Under the pieces are notes generated by a model. That model made no database searches and was not told the DNA's origin. It worked only from the letters and a program-made list of their open reading frames with translations. Positions 23,821 through 37,172 of a stretch of 64,000 nt of DNA are shown piece after piece. The first letter of the stretch is position 1, and each line of letters opens with the position of its first letter. Source of the DNA: Polytrichum commune (Eukaryota > Streptophyta > Polytrichopsida > Polytrichales > Polytrichaceae); the NCBI GenBank assembly GCA_950295325.1, contig OX485807.1:50084796-50148795 (forward strand), written 5' to 3'. Position numbers and translations under genes: made by a program.

Positions 23821-26800
23821 GACTTGGTCCTCTCCACATTATCACTTGAGACTTCACAAATTCTTTGTCTCGTCATAAGGTAGGCTCTAAAGAGATGCCA
23901 TTTTATTCACAGAGATGCCAATTCCAGTCTTCCAGAGCAAGCACTCGAACGCTTCCAGGGTCTTGTGTACCCTCAAAATGACCCAGATCCGGTAACTATC
24001 ACACAAAAGGACATCAGGACCTTGAACCCATCAGAGTTTCTCAATGATACAATCATTGATTTTTATATCAAGTGAGTGTCGCTCTTGAATTTTTAGGTCT
24101 TTTTGTTGTAGGCGTACTTTCAAAACATACGGATTCCATGGTTTATAGTAAACATGCTACCAGGTGGGTGTGGTAGTCCATCACTTTGTCTATGAGACAT
24201 GTCCGTCCTCTTGACAAGTAGTTCAGCAGAGTTTAAATTTTGTATTGTTGAGTGTGGATCTTGATCGCCATTTTTGGTTGTGTAGGTACATATTGCAGAC
24301 CTTATCGCCACGAGAGAGGTTACCTACTCTGTATGTTTTCAACAGTTTCTTCTTTCAAAAGTTGGCAGGGACTGACACAAGCTTTAAGCAAAGCAGGGTT
24401 GCATTTGAACGAGTGAAAAAGTGGACCAAGGAAATTCCAATTTTCAAGAAAGATTACATCTTCATCCCTGTGAACCAGAGGTGAGACCTGTTTGTTGCAG
24501 TCTGATGTTGTGTGCTTTTGAACCTCCATTAACCGAGAAAGCACTTGATCTCAGCTTCCACTTGAAAATGATGACATCTTTGAATTTATAGAATTTTGTA
24601 CTAAAACAAGATTTCTTGCAGGTCACACTGGAGTCTCATTATCATTTGTCACCCGGGACACATGTGCGATGCTGATGGTAAGGATCGGTCCAATCACCTT
24701 GCAATAAATTTGAGGTTGAACAGTCCTTTTCACCAAGGTTTCAATATTTGTGCCATACCTTGCCCTTGTGTGCCAGTATCATTGCTTTCTGAGGGTAAAG
24801 AATCGCTGAGCCAAGTTGTTTTGGATGCAGGTTTATCTGGTGTCCCTGTTGGGGATCCTTGCATTTTGCATTTAGACTCGTATGAAGGAACTTACCATAT
24901 TGGTTTGGAAGACTGCATCAAAAAGTATGCACCAGCCTACATCCTCATGTCCATTGATTTCTATTTTGTTTGCTTGACTTCCTTCCTCGAAACCACAACT
25001 ATTTCTCAGGTTGGTTGTTTAATCTAAATTTTGCAGCTATCTTTCGGAGGAATGGAAAGAACGAAATCCAGATGCAGATGCAGATGCTGGAGGATATTTT
25101 GATGAAACACACTTTATTACTGCGAAGGTCCCTCAACAAGATAACCAGTTTGATTGTGGCATCTTTCTGTTGCACTATGTGGAGCTTTTCCTTAAATTAG
25201 CACCTACGAGGTTCAGTTTGAAAAGAATTCGTAATTTGGAACCAAACTTTGTAAGTATGGAGACCATCTTTTATATTCCCACTCATACATGCTTTTGTTC
25301 CGCTTGTCAGCTCTTAGGGATGTAAATATTATATGACCTAACCTCCTGTTTGGTGGGTCCTTCAACAGCTCAGAAGGGAATGGTTCAAGCCATCTGAAGT
25401 CTCAGCAAAGCGCCTCTTCATTCAACGACTCATTATTTCCCTTGCAGAAGGGAGAAGTTCAGTTTCTTTGAAGGATGATCAAGAAGCAAGCGACTGTGAG
25501 GCTAATGGAGAGTTAGTAGGAGTGAGTGAATCCATTGAATCTGACAAATGCGATCATGAAAAGCTGAGAGGCTTCAATATTCAGAAGAGAAATGAGTTTC
25601 TTTTGTCATTGAATGTGCAACCTCTAACGTACTAACCTGTAACAAGGATGGCACAATGGTAGTGGATAGAATCAGTTGTGGAATTTGGGATTCTTTGAGG
25701 AGTTGCAATTCTAAGTTCTCAAACTTGAAGTTTGTGGATTTCAGACTTCTCTGGAATGTGAACTCGATGCCCGCAAAAATGGAAGTGACTTCTTCCCAGA
25801 GGTATCACAGGTCCTTGGCCCACATACGAGGTGAGAAATCCTCAACTGAATATTTTGAATCAAGCAACAAATATGTTTCATTGGACATGGCTATATAAAA
25901 GAACCTCTTAAGAAATTTGACTGAAAATCAATGGACAATAATACACAAATTTCCTAACATTCTTAAGCCTTCCTAAGGGTGCAACCTTGGAGGAGGAATC
26001 AACTGTCTTGACTTGCAAAATTGTTCGTCAACACTGGTCTAAATCGGATTTGAATTGGGTGGATATTTGATATTGGGTCTAATTAAAGCTTATTTTACAA
26101 TATGAAATAGATATGTACTTTGGAACACATAATTTTGACATATGATATAATTATTATATTTTTCTATATTCTTGTTATATATTATCATAAGCCTATATCC
26201 CAATATGTCTTGACATATCCTCTTGATCTCCCCCTTAGATAATATGGGAGTGGCCACCTTAGGGGTTTTACTGTCCAATTATGAAATTGAATATAGAGAC
26301 ATGGAAATTAACGTGAATCATAGTATTGCAGAGAACGAAGGGATCCTCAAGAAGAAGAGATCTTGCCAGATATGGAAGTAGCAGCAACATGTAATGAGAT
26401 GGTTGTTGGTTCAGGTAAGTGATTGAAAGCATGATGGAACTCAAAGCTTCCAAATCTATGTGACTTTTCCATGCAAAAAGATTGATTTGTTGCTATAATC
26501 AAAATCTAAAATGAAGTTATCTTTGTGCCAGGAAGAGAAACTCCCCCCCTGGAAACACATCACAGAGAAGTTGGACCTAGGCAACAAGATTTGCAAACTA
26601 TGGGATACACCCGTAGCCTTCGTAATACACTACATCAAAAGCCATGCCGGTTGATTGAGGATCCCACAAAGTGCCAAACCACTACAATTATAAAAGCTAT
26701 GTTGGGCACGATGAGAGAAGTATACTTCATTTCCCTTTTTGATGTTGATGTATTTTGTTTAGTGAGGAAGAGAAGTGGACATCAATCCTTAACTCTTGAA

Positions 26801-26827
26801 GGTCCAAGATCTCGTTTGGTTAGTTGA
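23821..26827 (+). CDS. ULP2-class SUMO-specific cysteine protease, copy A (multi-exon)
   Basis: Exons with matching phases: 23821-23879, 23913-24071, 24286-24480, 24622-24677, 24777-24924, 25037-25250, 25369-25521, 25745-25830, 26332-26414 and 26532-26827. They encode a Ulp1/SENP C48 peptidase domain: LNDTIIDFYIK substrate-binding start, FFFQKL and DYIFIPVNQR blocks, catalytic His in SHWSLIIICHPG, catalytic Asp in CILHLDSYEG, and oxyanion Gln with catalytic Cys in VPQQDNQFDCGIFLLHY. Family role: removal of SUMO from proteins, usually nuclear. NDTIIDFYIKYL-type spacing fits the ULP2/SENP6-7 class rather than ULP1. After the protease core come a helical tail (WFKPSEVSAKRLFIQRLI) and acidic exons. 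If the donor at 25521 is not used, translation stops at 25635. All catalytic residues are present. Confidence 0.85.
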
Positions 26828-27750
26828 GCACTTAAAACACAAAAATCGTATATCTCATTCTATAGAAAGATATGTCATTGTTATGTTGAACAAGCAAGTG
26901 ACAAATTGCCAAACAATCTTCATCAATAGTTCAAATGTATGAACCTTAACAAAATCATCCACTCTATGTCTTGTAGTCCCTAAATTAAGATAGAAATTTT
27001 CAAACACAAAAGATTAAGGTTATGTAACATAGAATCAATTTTAATTGTGTTATCATATATGTAACCAAGATTTTGTTTGCTTCTAGAGGCATGTTGTGGG
27101 AATTAAGATTTCAAGCACAAGTAGAAAGTTGTACATTAGTCAACTTATATGTAGTGTTTTTTGGGTGTTAATTTCTCAAAATCATAGATAGTGATTCATG
27201 TATTGTACAAGTGTGAAAACAACTTGTAACCTATAGATGTTATGTTTAAGGTGTTTTTAACAACTTTGATATTTGTTTCAGATGAGGAGAGTTAGATCCA
27301 ATTAAGACTTTCATATTAGTTACTTGAGATAATAAAATCGTAACGCAAGTGAATATATGATGGAGAGTTGTACACTAACTCCCCTCTAGGCTTAGATTAC
27401 TTTTACCATTTCACTATATTATTTTATTAATTAAAGTTTTGCTAAGTACCACCTTTAATTAACTCAAGGCCTTAGCTTATGCAAGTACCATAAGCAAGTG
27501 GAGTTGATACTCTTGAGTAGCCTATAGACTATAATAATAGTGCTATGATACCTATTCAAATATATTTGAGATTGTTGCAACAATTGACCTTAACCATTTT
27601 GACATTTATATGTTTGATTCTCATCAATAATTAACATTTTGAAACGAAGGATTGATGAATATTGGAAATGTTTACCTATAATAGAAAGAGAGAAACATCT
27701 AACACATGTATGGTTTTTGACCACGAGATTTGACTTTCTAATTTCAACAG

Positions 27751-30700
27751 GGTCACACACTAGATTATTTCGACCAAGGAGATTCATTGCTGCTTTTGGG
27801 TGCACAGTCCTCTTACATGCTCAAGGATTGGAAGCATGTGAGTTTTGAAAAGGTTTAGGAAAATTTGGAGTTAATTTTTACGTGCCATGGACATTTCTAG
27901 AATACACTTAGTGTTGAGTGTTGTTCATGTGATAAAGATAATCAGTTGAAAAATTAAATTGTGGTTTATTTTTTTAGGGCACCCCTATTCCTGCATCCTC
28001 ATGGCAACTACTCCGTGATGAAATCGGTAGGCCTCAGAGGCATTGCCTTCAACATTGTGAGTATGGTAGGCATGACACGCGCGTAGTAGAGGCTACATCA
28101 ACAAGCATTGTTATTTATGATGTTTTTCACCTTAAGGTAAGGGTCATACATAGCTTTGAGGATGAGTAGTTTTCTCTCTTTACACATTATTTTATTACAT
28201 ACAACTTCTCTAATGATGTTTCTCATAGTTGCTTTTTTTAAAAGATCATGGCCCCTTTCATTGCAATGTAAACATCTTTGTGGTAGAACATGGTAATCAT
28301 CTCCATTAATGTATGTCTTTGATTGGATGTGAAGGAAAATCCCCCACACTTCAAGGATTGGTCACCTTTGCGGAATATCAAGCCTGGTTATTTATGGATA
28401 GATGAGGTATTTATATTTCATTTCCTTTGCCTATGATGTGAGTTTGAAGGGTCAGGGGATTTACTATGATGGTAAATACAACATCCACTACATTGGTGTT
28501 GTTATTTAGCGTGGGTATGAGAATATTGACATGTGTGGAATGTCACCACCAACACATCATGACACACAACACAAACGGCACAAGCTTACATAGACATTTA
28601 ACAACTTGATTATATGTATAATCATATACATAATAATATTAAGTGTCATTTCAATATATCTTTATTTTAGTTGGATATTATATTTGGATAAACTCAAGTT
28701 GTTATTACAGCCAACATTGTTATTAATTGTCATTAGAAGTGTACATCAATGTCATTTAAGTTAAAAGTTATATTATGATATAAGTATATACTTTGACATT
28801 GTGGTATTTTAAAAATAATGCAATTAAATTTTATCAGGCATATCCAAAATAGGTGTTCAAACCGAGAGTTAGATTTTGACATGTGACAATCCATATGAAT
28901 ATGTCAGGGAATATGTAGTCCTCATTCTTTAATTTCTTTTTGACACCATTCATAGATCCATGCCACAATTTCAAATTTTTAAACGTCATAAAAATGCATA
29001 CTAGAATCACATAATTGTATTCTAACCAATATTGAATTTTGGAATTCCTTCCAATGTCTTCACAAATATAACGAATGGTACTCGTAATATCCTGATGAAA
29101 ATCCACATATTCAAATTATTGGAAGGGTAATATGTCACAATCTATATGTCTAGAAGAACCTATGTGGTATGAACTACGTAACCAAGAGCTATGCAGAGAA
29201 TGTTTAAACAACATGAAGATGAAGAAGGGATAATAAACAACCGTTTGCTCTCCTCTTCTAAACTTCCTTACATCTTAGCTTAGTTACATTTACAAATAAA
29301 AAATATGACCCAATATAATTAAAAGTTGTATCTAAAGTGCGGTGTTCCAGTGGAGTGATTTAAGATTTTAGTGCAATCCTACTTACATAGAACCTTACAT
29401 GTTACACCATAGTGTAGGTTGATGATGGGATTGGTGAAAATCCAACCGTACACCAATTTTTGGAGGAGGTTTACTTTCCATGAAGATCTTGATGAATAAG
29501 TTTTGAATTTCTAATTCTTGATGGACAAATGTAGATTAATAAAATTTAACACAAATGAAAACATAATTCATAGCGTCAAGAAACAAATAAACAAATAAAG
29601 ATTGGACCATGAAATTCATGTAGTACTACATAGGGGGTGATCTTAAGATTGCTTTAAAATCAATAAAATGTTCATCAATTGTTCCGTGGATAATGACATT
29701 TGTAGGTTGTACAATAAGCCAATTCACACATTTTAGCTTTGATCAAACTTATGAGTGTAGAAGTAGTTGTTAATTCACACACTTTTAGTTACTCACAAAC
29801 ACAAAAAAAAAGATTATGGTGAAAGATAACAAATACATATTATTTGAACCAAATACATAATATGAGTGTGAAATCATGGGTGTGCAATTGACTAAAATTG
29901 GATTTTACATCAATGCATCAAGTGTTGCAAGGTGTTGGTTTAAATGATGTCTAAATTTGAAAATGAAGTTTATACTATCTTCAATTGTTGATTTTCTTGC
30001 ATTCTTCCCATTGAACTGTACATATGCATACACGAATATGAATGATCCATATTCAAATACATAGTACATATACATGATAACCATTGTCAAATGTCATATT
30101 ATTTCCACATGATTTTTTAATAAGTTTCAATTTCGGCATATACAAAGGAAAAGCTCGCTTTAATACTCATAGGGGTTGGATTAAACATACCATGTAGAGC
30201 ACAAAATTAATAGTAGGGTCTTTATCACACAAAACAAATCAAATGATTGATTGTTTTATTCCATTGTAGTGGTCAATGTGATTATAATCATGGACTATTT
30301 CAAATTAAATCTACTTTATGAAGTTTAAAGTGCATAAATAAAGCATGAAACATTCATCATTAGAACACGAAACATACAAAGAGTAGAAGAAATCTTCATC
30401 ACCTTCAAGGTGTTGGTTGTTGGCTCAACCACTCCAATATCTCATGAAAGAATGGTTAATGCTATTCGACTTGCAAGAAAAGAAAACGGATAGAAAGAAA
30501 AGTAAAAACACATTAGGATGTGGTTTTGTCCCTTGCTTGAAGAAAGCCTTTTTGTCTTTCGGGACAACATGTGCGTGACACATTTAGGTTTCTTGAAGAT
30601 CACCTACTTAGTTGTTTTGGAGACTTGAATCTTTACGATAAGAAAATCCTAATCATATCACTCTATGAAAACTTGGATTTTGGTAGTTGTGTTTGGTACA

Positions 30701-33700
30701 AATAAATATGTTTAATGTTCCATCACGATCATAAAATTTGCTTACATAAATTTTATTTAAATTAAAGCAATATCTTCATTTAATGGATTATCAAAGTGTT
30801 TTTATTCTTTGAATGTTGTTTTTCAATGCAACTAATATATGAATTGACAGGTTGTCTAAACTCAAATGTTAGTAGATTATATATTAAACATTTTTGGAGT
30901 TGGTATTAAGATGACATCAACTTGTTTGTACATTATTCTAGTTGAAACATGAATGTGGAGGATTTCATACTATGGCATTTGGATTTAGCATATGAATGAT
31001 TTTAGTTATGATATAAAAATTAAACCCAACTAAAGAAATAATTTTTTGATAGTCACATAAACTTTATTTTATAGTAGTTCTATGCCAAATTTCAATGTTC
31101 AAACCAAAAGAGTTCATATTGGAAACAAACTCTCCATTGACATGAATCTCTTAAAAGATTGATTCATTTTTCATTTGAAGATTTGTGTGGGATGCATTGG
31201 GCAAGTTTAGCTATGGCCATCTTGACAATCATTTGGATCAATATGTTATTAACTTTTGTGCGATGGAAGGGCCCATGGATGGGTCCATGGCCTTGCAAGG
31301 TTATTATTTGCAATAACGCAACAAGTAACAATTTGACCAAAATACAATCTAAGAATATGATATGTTTACTAATTCCATGAATTCTATTTAATATGTACAA
31401 GTAATGAAACATCTTTATAAGCTAAGGTCATTTTATATTCAACCTAGAGTACCAAACAAAGGCCGGTGTAGATCTTCATGTTCACACAATACGTGGAATG
31501 TTGTTAACAGTTCCATAAAATGTGATGTCAAGTAAGTCCATATATGTGGTAAATCTAAATAGCATGTTGATTTCCTTTAAGGAAACATGTGAGGACTCTT
31601 GAAGTCAAAATGGAAATTGTGCTTGAATATTCAGCTTCCTAGCTTGATAATAAAAAAAACTTGGTTAAATTTGTCATTAGTCGACATGAAAAGTAAGGTA
31701 GTCATATACACATCTCATAGTATGATAATTGACTTTGAGTTCCATACTTGGGTATTTGTATAGCTATACGTTATAGCGAGAAAATGTTTGTGAATTGATG
31801 ATAAATGAATTGGAGTATTCTTGATGAACAGCAACACAATGTATCAAAGTGCTTCATGTTTAGGTGATTGCATTACTTTTCATTTGCAGGATAAAATTAC
31901 CAATGTCCTACTACATCCACATCTTGACATTGTATTTTGGGCTACAGAGCATGGTGTTATTGGGGCCTATGATTTCCAGAATGAGGTACGAAATTACTAT
32001 CCAAATCATACATGTGGAATACAAATATATGCATTGATAAATGATAATTTTATTGAACAACTAAAAATGATCCTATTTACGAGAGTCACTTTTGTAGTCC
32101 AAAGAATGTCAATATGGCACATGAGTTAGACCTACATGATGGACTTAACTTCCTCTTGAATAATTTATTGTTGACTTTTAGTTGCAAATAACATGACCCA
32201 AAATAGGCACACAATGGGAATCAATTGCACGATTTGCAAAAAAAAGTTGATGTACGCATAATTTGAAGACGATGAACTAAAGTATCTCAAGCAAAGTCCA
32301 ATGCATGCAGTCTACCTTGCACAGGGGTGCTTAACAAAGGTGCTAATTTGAATAAATGTGCACATTGAGCACATAAGGGGATATTGTTGAAGGTATAGTT
32401 TGAATGTATAATTTGGGTGATTAATAAGATGTGTGTAATATGTAAAATGATAATAGGCCCATGATCCGGACATGAATGCAAAATCACAACAATAGCCATG
32501 AACAAGTGCATATGTTATGGGTTACTATATATATCTAAAGCTTTGTGTAATATCTACGTTTGGATTTGAAGGTGGAGCAAACACGTTACTTTTTAAGTTT
32601 GTTGAAGAGTGCACCCCTCCAAACAACTATTGTTCGCATTGGACTATTCTAGACGTAGATGGATTAATACATGGAAAAATTATGTTGGATCGCAGAACTT
32701 GACTAGAAGAGTGCATCTCCCTCAATTAGGGAAGCATTCCATGGGGTATGACATATGCGACCTAATTTTTTCCATCACTCTAAATATGTTGGTGTTTAAA
32801 TCCCACATCAAAGGCAAGGTAATTTTTCTCATATATGAAAGTCATCCATATCTTGAGTTTCCATTTATGTTCATGCCAAACTCCCCCTTGGAAAGCTACA
32901 ACTTTGTTATCATTTCACCCTTTGATTATGATGATGTGTATTGAATCATGTTGAAATGCAATTGAATAAAAGCTCGTGTTTTTTTTTTTGTATAGTTTAT
33001 ATCCTATGATTCCGATCCCAATTTATTGGGTTCAAGCAAATTAACACTTAGTTATGTTCTAACATGCATGTTCGTGGTGTCATTAGTATCAATTATTTAC
33101 GTGGACACTCAATGATGAGCACGTGGAGAGAATAAATGGATTGTACAACCACATAATTTGTGACCTCCACAATGACCAAGTTCAACTCCTTGTTGAGAAT
33201 GTAGAGGATTTAGCCATTTGGGATTTGCGGCAACGAAAGGAACTACACAAGGTAAATATTAAATTCTTCTTAAGACCTTGATTCATTCATTGCACTCTTT
33301 TAGCAATCACGATGCATGGTACACTTAATTTTTTTTTGTGTCACCAATTCTATTCAAATTCAAATTCTTTTTGGGATCTTGATTCGTCCATTGCACTTTG
33401 TGAGCAATCATGCCTTATTGTGATCGTGATGCATGGTACACATAATAGTGTATTTTGTGTCACCAATTCTATTCATCTTGCTCAATATTAATTGTAAATC
33501 ACCCATGTAGTGTCACCAACATTGAATATGAATTTAACATTATTTGTCATTCCTTGTAACATAAATTTTGCATTACAAATTTACTATGTTGCAATTACTG
33601 TCACTCACTAAATGAATTTTCATCCAAATGTCAATCATCCATGACAATAATATTTCATTTCGGAATTGTGAGGATGCAAAATATACCAAACTTTGTTTCA

Positions 33701-34561
33701 ATAAATGGCAATTTTTGGATGGAATAGAGTAATTTGGGATGAAAGTACTCACTGTAGTAAACTTACTCACAAGAAGTGTCATGAGAACAATTACCAGAGT
33801 GGCATAAAATGCCATATGAAAGTGCATCCAATATATGGTGTAGTATGTTGATGTGTTAGCTATTATACTTATGTGTCCCTACTCAACCCATAATGAAATT
33901 CCCACCTCCCGTTCGTTGACGTTTGGAATTCGTTCTACGCAGTGGCACCGCAAGGACGCAAATATCGAAGCATGGATATTTGACGCTAAGTACTCATGTG
34001 ACGGCGAGCTTGTGTATGCCGTCTTTGACAACGGTTCGATTGGCGTATTTGATGCCACTGCTCGTTTACAACTACGTTGTCGAATTACACCATCCGCATA
34101 TTGCAGCCCAAGTCAACTGTGTCCCTCGTACATATAGTAACATCCCCAATCCATGCGGAAGTCATTTCCAATTCTTCCAACTCTCTGCTAGGCTGCAGTA
34201 GAACGTGAATTGTTTGTGGCTGTGGAGCATAATATGTGTAGGTGTGGATGTTACTGTTTGCAGATATCATAATCTATACATGCAGCAGTTGGAGCTCTTC
34301 ATAAATTCAATGTCGTGCTTGCTCATAGACTTAGTTTGTGATGTTTTGACGGAAATTTTGATTCAGAAATTTGTTGTTGATGGCAGTTTCTGGAAGATTG
34401 TAGTGCATCCTCAAAAGCGCAACCAATTTGCAATGTATTGGTATGAGGATGAGGATGATGATGAGGATGTCATGTATGTAATTGAGCCATCACATGAGTT
34501 GGGAGGAGAGTGGGTTTGCAAGGCCAATGAAGGAGTTGGCAGACAAATTTGGACTAATTAG
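27751..34561 (+). CDS. TOPLESS-like WD40 C-terminal gene, diverged (seven candidate exons)
   Basis: Exons read by eye: 27751-27837 and 27978-28136 (weak), then 31890-31985, 32696-32818, 33087-33251, 33943-34127 and 34387-34561 (stop). Every junction keeps phase. Resemblance to the second beta-propeller of plant TOPLESS co-repressors runs in order: a LLHPHLDIVFWA repeat, an ICDLIFSITLNMLV repeat, a DLHNDQVQLLVENVEDLAIW repeat, then KYSCDGELVYAVFDNGSIGV followed by LRCRITPSAY, and IVVHPQKRNQFA with YVIEPSHELGGEW. The last matches the terminal TOPLESS block. The N-terminal LisH/CTLH part that binds repression motifs is absent. An unusual acidic YEDEDDDEDV insert sits in the last exon. One intron is about 3.75 kb. 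It may be a transcribed truncated paralogue or a decaying copy with frame still open. Confidence 0.6.
28137..31889. other. Long AT-rich interval, probably intronic, nothing recognised
   Basis: No domain, transposon end or tandem array could be identified. Short frames on both strands are compatible with chance in DNA of this composition. It lies between two phase-compatible candidate exons of the TOPLESS-like gene. Confidence 0.4.
33432..33846 (-). mobile_element. MITE family M, inverted copy inside the TOPLESS-like gene
   Basis: In reverse orientation it matches the copies at 39770 and 55818 (TGTCACCAATTCTATT at one end, CATATGAAAGTGCATCC near the other). It lies in the intron before the exon at 33943. 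A partial repeat of its first 90 bp precedes it at 33333. Confidence 0.5.
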
Positions 34562-34599
34562 ACTTGAGTGCATGCAATCACACTTTATTAGTTTGAATG

Positions 34600-35075
34600 T
34601 ATGTGAATGCTTTTGGAAATAGAAGGCATTAACTAGAATATTTTCAGCTAAACATTCTCAAACAAAATGCTAATTTTAGTTTCATTTTAGAATGACAAAG
34701 ACCCTTTCAATGGTAAGTCATAAAAATGTTAACCTCAATGCTGATGAGGGTTTCATAATATTTTGGACTTCCAAGTTAATTACATGCTTTATTGACGGTT
34801 TCACTTCGAAAATGAAATCCCAATCAATTGTTTATTTACTCAATGGAAGTGAACATATATATTGGATTTTGGACCTTGAAGATGAAGTGCACTCAATATG
34901 GGTTACATGCACAAGCAGCCCTCAAGAATGCAAGGGCAATTTTATATTTCAAAGTTCGGCGGAGCAGGTAGCAATTCTCGATTAGGATTTGAATATTTTT
35001 AGATTTCTTTTGTGGGGGATGCCCGAAAGTGCCAAATCGCAGACCTCAGCCCCTATCCACCTACCCCTTAAAGTT
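34600..35075 (+). repeat. Dispersed unit downstream of the TOPLESS-like last exon (family R), copy 1
   Basis: After the stop codon comes AGTTTGAATGTATGTGAAT, then a frame with FIDGFTSKMKSQS, HIYWILDLEDEVHSIW and QECKGNFIFQS blocks, then a GGGGGATGCCC segment and TAGCGGTTGGACCTTC. The same order recurs at 38640, 39130, 44020, 49940 and 55180. The frame is loosely WD40-like, but I cannot name it; it looks like a captured gene fragment. Confidence 0.5.
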
Positions 35076-35193
35076 AACGCCGGCCATATATAACTAGCGG
35101 TTGGACCTTCCTAATTTGCAATTACTTACATGATAAAACAATTCACCAATTGAAGGTGTACCCTATAAAACCATATTTGAACCTTTCTTGTAA

Positions 35194-35574
35194 CTACGCT
35201 AAATATGATATTTAGTGTCATATGGTAGTTTATGTCACTATGCTAACTTTTTGGATGACACTTCTTATTAATAAGTTTATAAATGTTGTTATGGGTGATG
35301 GATGAGTTCATCCATTGGCCAAACCCCTACCTTCTCTTGTCAGCAACTTGTGATGAAATATTGCCATAGATGAATAAAAATTTGGATGAGAATTTGCTTG
35401 GTAAATGAGAATAAGTGCAACACTGTAAATTTGTCATCCCAAAAAGAGTTTTCAAGGAATGACAAATAATGTTGGGCTAACAATAAGTAGTGTTGGTGAC
35501 ACTATACCACGGTTTACAATTAGTATTGAGCAAGACAAATAAAATTGGTACATTGAATGTCATAATTAGTGTAC
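35194..35574 (+). mobile_element. MITE family M copy
   Basis: Left end CTACGCTAAATATGATATTT with TAGTGTCATATGG; right end ...CATAATTAGTGTAC. Same internal landmarks as other copies (GATGAGTTCATCCATTGGCC, CTTCTCTTGTCAGCAACTTG). Confidence 0.65.
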
Positions 35575-35609
35575 TAAGTGGCCACCAAACCTTACCAAGT
35601 AGGCACTGA

Positions 35610-37093
35610 GGGTCGGTTTACACTATGGACCATGAAGTCGGACCATGGAAGAGGGCCATTTTCAATGGTTTGAGTTCATGGTCCAACTTCTTAAAAATTT
35701 AGTTTTAAAAGCCTTGCGCCCCTCACTAGGTGTAAACCGAATGTGAACCAAGAAGAATGACCATGCACCAAAAAGTGAATGTGCTGACTTTTCTAATACA
35801 TGCTCAAAAAGGGTAGTTTTGAAAAAAATTCTCAGTTTGACCATTCTCTTGTCTTCTCTTGGGCTTCACTTGTCTTCACTTCTTGTTAAATGTGTTGAAG
35901 ATGTGGCTTGCAACTCTTCTCACAACAACTTTTACCAAAAACAAAAATGAGTGATTCAATTTGTACATGTTCCATGTAATTTACATGTGATATGTACCTT
36001 GTGTTGTCACTACACTAAATAGAATATTTAGTGTTTGATTATATTTAATCTTGTTACCACCGTACCTTGCTCAACGCTAATATTCAATTCTTTCATGACT
36101 ATTCTTAGAAGATTTGCTAGAAGATATGTTGGAATTCTCCTCTTATCGTTGTTTTTTTTTTTCATATCCTTACTAACACTAAATTACAACATGTAACTTC
36201 CACATATGACTATAGTTGATATTTAGTGTTTGAGTTTACATATAAAGTTACTTACTCTCATAGGGTTATTGATATTTAGTGCATGTGTTTTTATTTAATG
36301 TATCAAACACTAAATATCCTATTTAGTGAAGTAGAAAACATGAAAAAAAGAACTGCAATTGTTTTCCCATCGCAGTTCTTTTGACAACCCTAATCTACAG
36401 TCGCTAAACGACTACAAAATTTTATTTTTCATTTTGCAACTGTAATTTTAAAGCTTTTGGGGTGTGCAATATACCCTTGGAAAGGTATTCTCAAGACCTT
36501 CCCAACGGTATATTATAAGCCCCCGAATTACAAACATTTAAGTTGGTAGACCAAAAAAATAAATATGCACTCAAATTTTTGAGTTCTAGATGTCCCACAT
36601 TGTTTGATGAAACATGTTGGAGCAAGTTTAAGGGGTAGGGTATGAAAGATGTGGCATATCTCATAAGTTATGGAAGAAATGGTATGTCTCATGGGCTATG
36701 ATATGACCTAGGCACATAGAGGGTGGGCTTGCTTCTCAAGATTCATTACATTATAGAGATTTTAAAAAGTGTGACTTGTGAGTGTTGCCTAGTGGAAGAT
36801 TTGTATATTTAAGTCCCCAAAAAAATTTCATTTAAAAAAAATTTCAACAACATTTCTCTTCCATGGGCCCTTGAATTTTCCTAATAGACCACTTCTCTCA
36901 CCGCAAACCCGTTGGACAATGTCAATGCATTTATTAGGCCTTGAAAATTGTATTTTGGGTCCTCGACCCCCATGGTCCCTCTGCCATGTTTTCCTTGGTG
37001 TAAATTGAAGTGGTCCCAGAATGAGTTCAACAGCAAAGCAACGCTCTTACAACATCCTAGTCCGACTTTATGGTCCATAGTGTAGACCGGCCC
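35610..37093. mobile_element. PIF/Harbinger-like element, 1.48 kb, TGA target duplication
   Basis: Left end GGGTCGGTTTACACTATGGA and right end its near-perfect inverse (GGGCCGGTCTACACTATGGA read on the minus strand), with about 34 bp of terminal inverted repeat. Both flanks are TGA (35607-35609, 37094-37096); 3-bp duplications and GG-starting termini are typical of PIF/Harbinger and Tourist elements. No transposase is recognised inside. It carries a nested MITE at 36010-36334. A second, right-truncated copy begins at 40761. Confidence 0.7.
36010..36334. mobile_element. MITE with CTACACTAAATAGAATATTT ends (subfamily M2), nested
   Basis: Inverted ends CTACACTAAATAGAATATTT and TAGTGTTTGA, with the inverse at 36303-36334. 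Lies inside the Harbinger-like element; its equivalent at 41184-41510 shows the insertion preceded the duplication of the host element. Confidence 0.65.
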
Positions 37094-37172
37094 TGAACTT
37101 CACTAACAATTCATTACCAATCGCCAAGCCTCGCCACCAGGTTCCGTGCCACATTACTTAGTTAACAAAGCA

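Larger units (their letters stand above)
21002..26827 (+). repeat. Segmental duplication, copy A (partner 57331-64000)
   Basis: From TTCATGTTCATAATCTCT onward the sequence is highly similar to 57331-64000, covering the upstream repeat, the TAGCAG array, the trihelix exon and all protease exons. The main difference is a 1-kb hAT-like insertion in copy B; copy A instead has about 150 bp around 22010-22150 that copy B lacks. The right boundary of the duplication lies outside the window. Confidence 0.9.
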
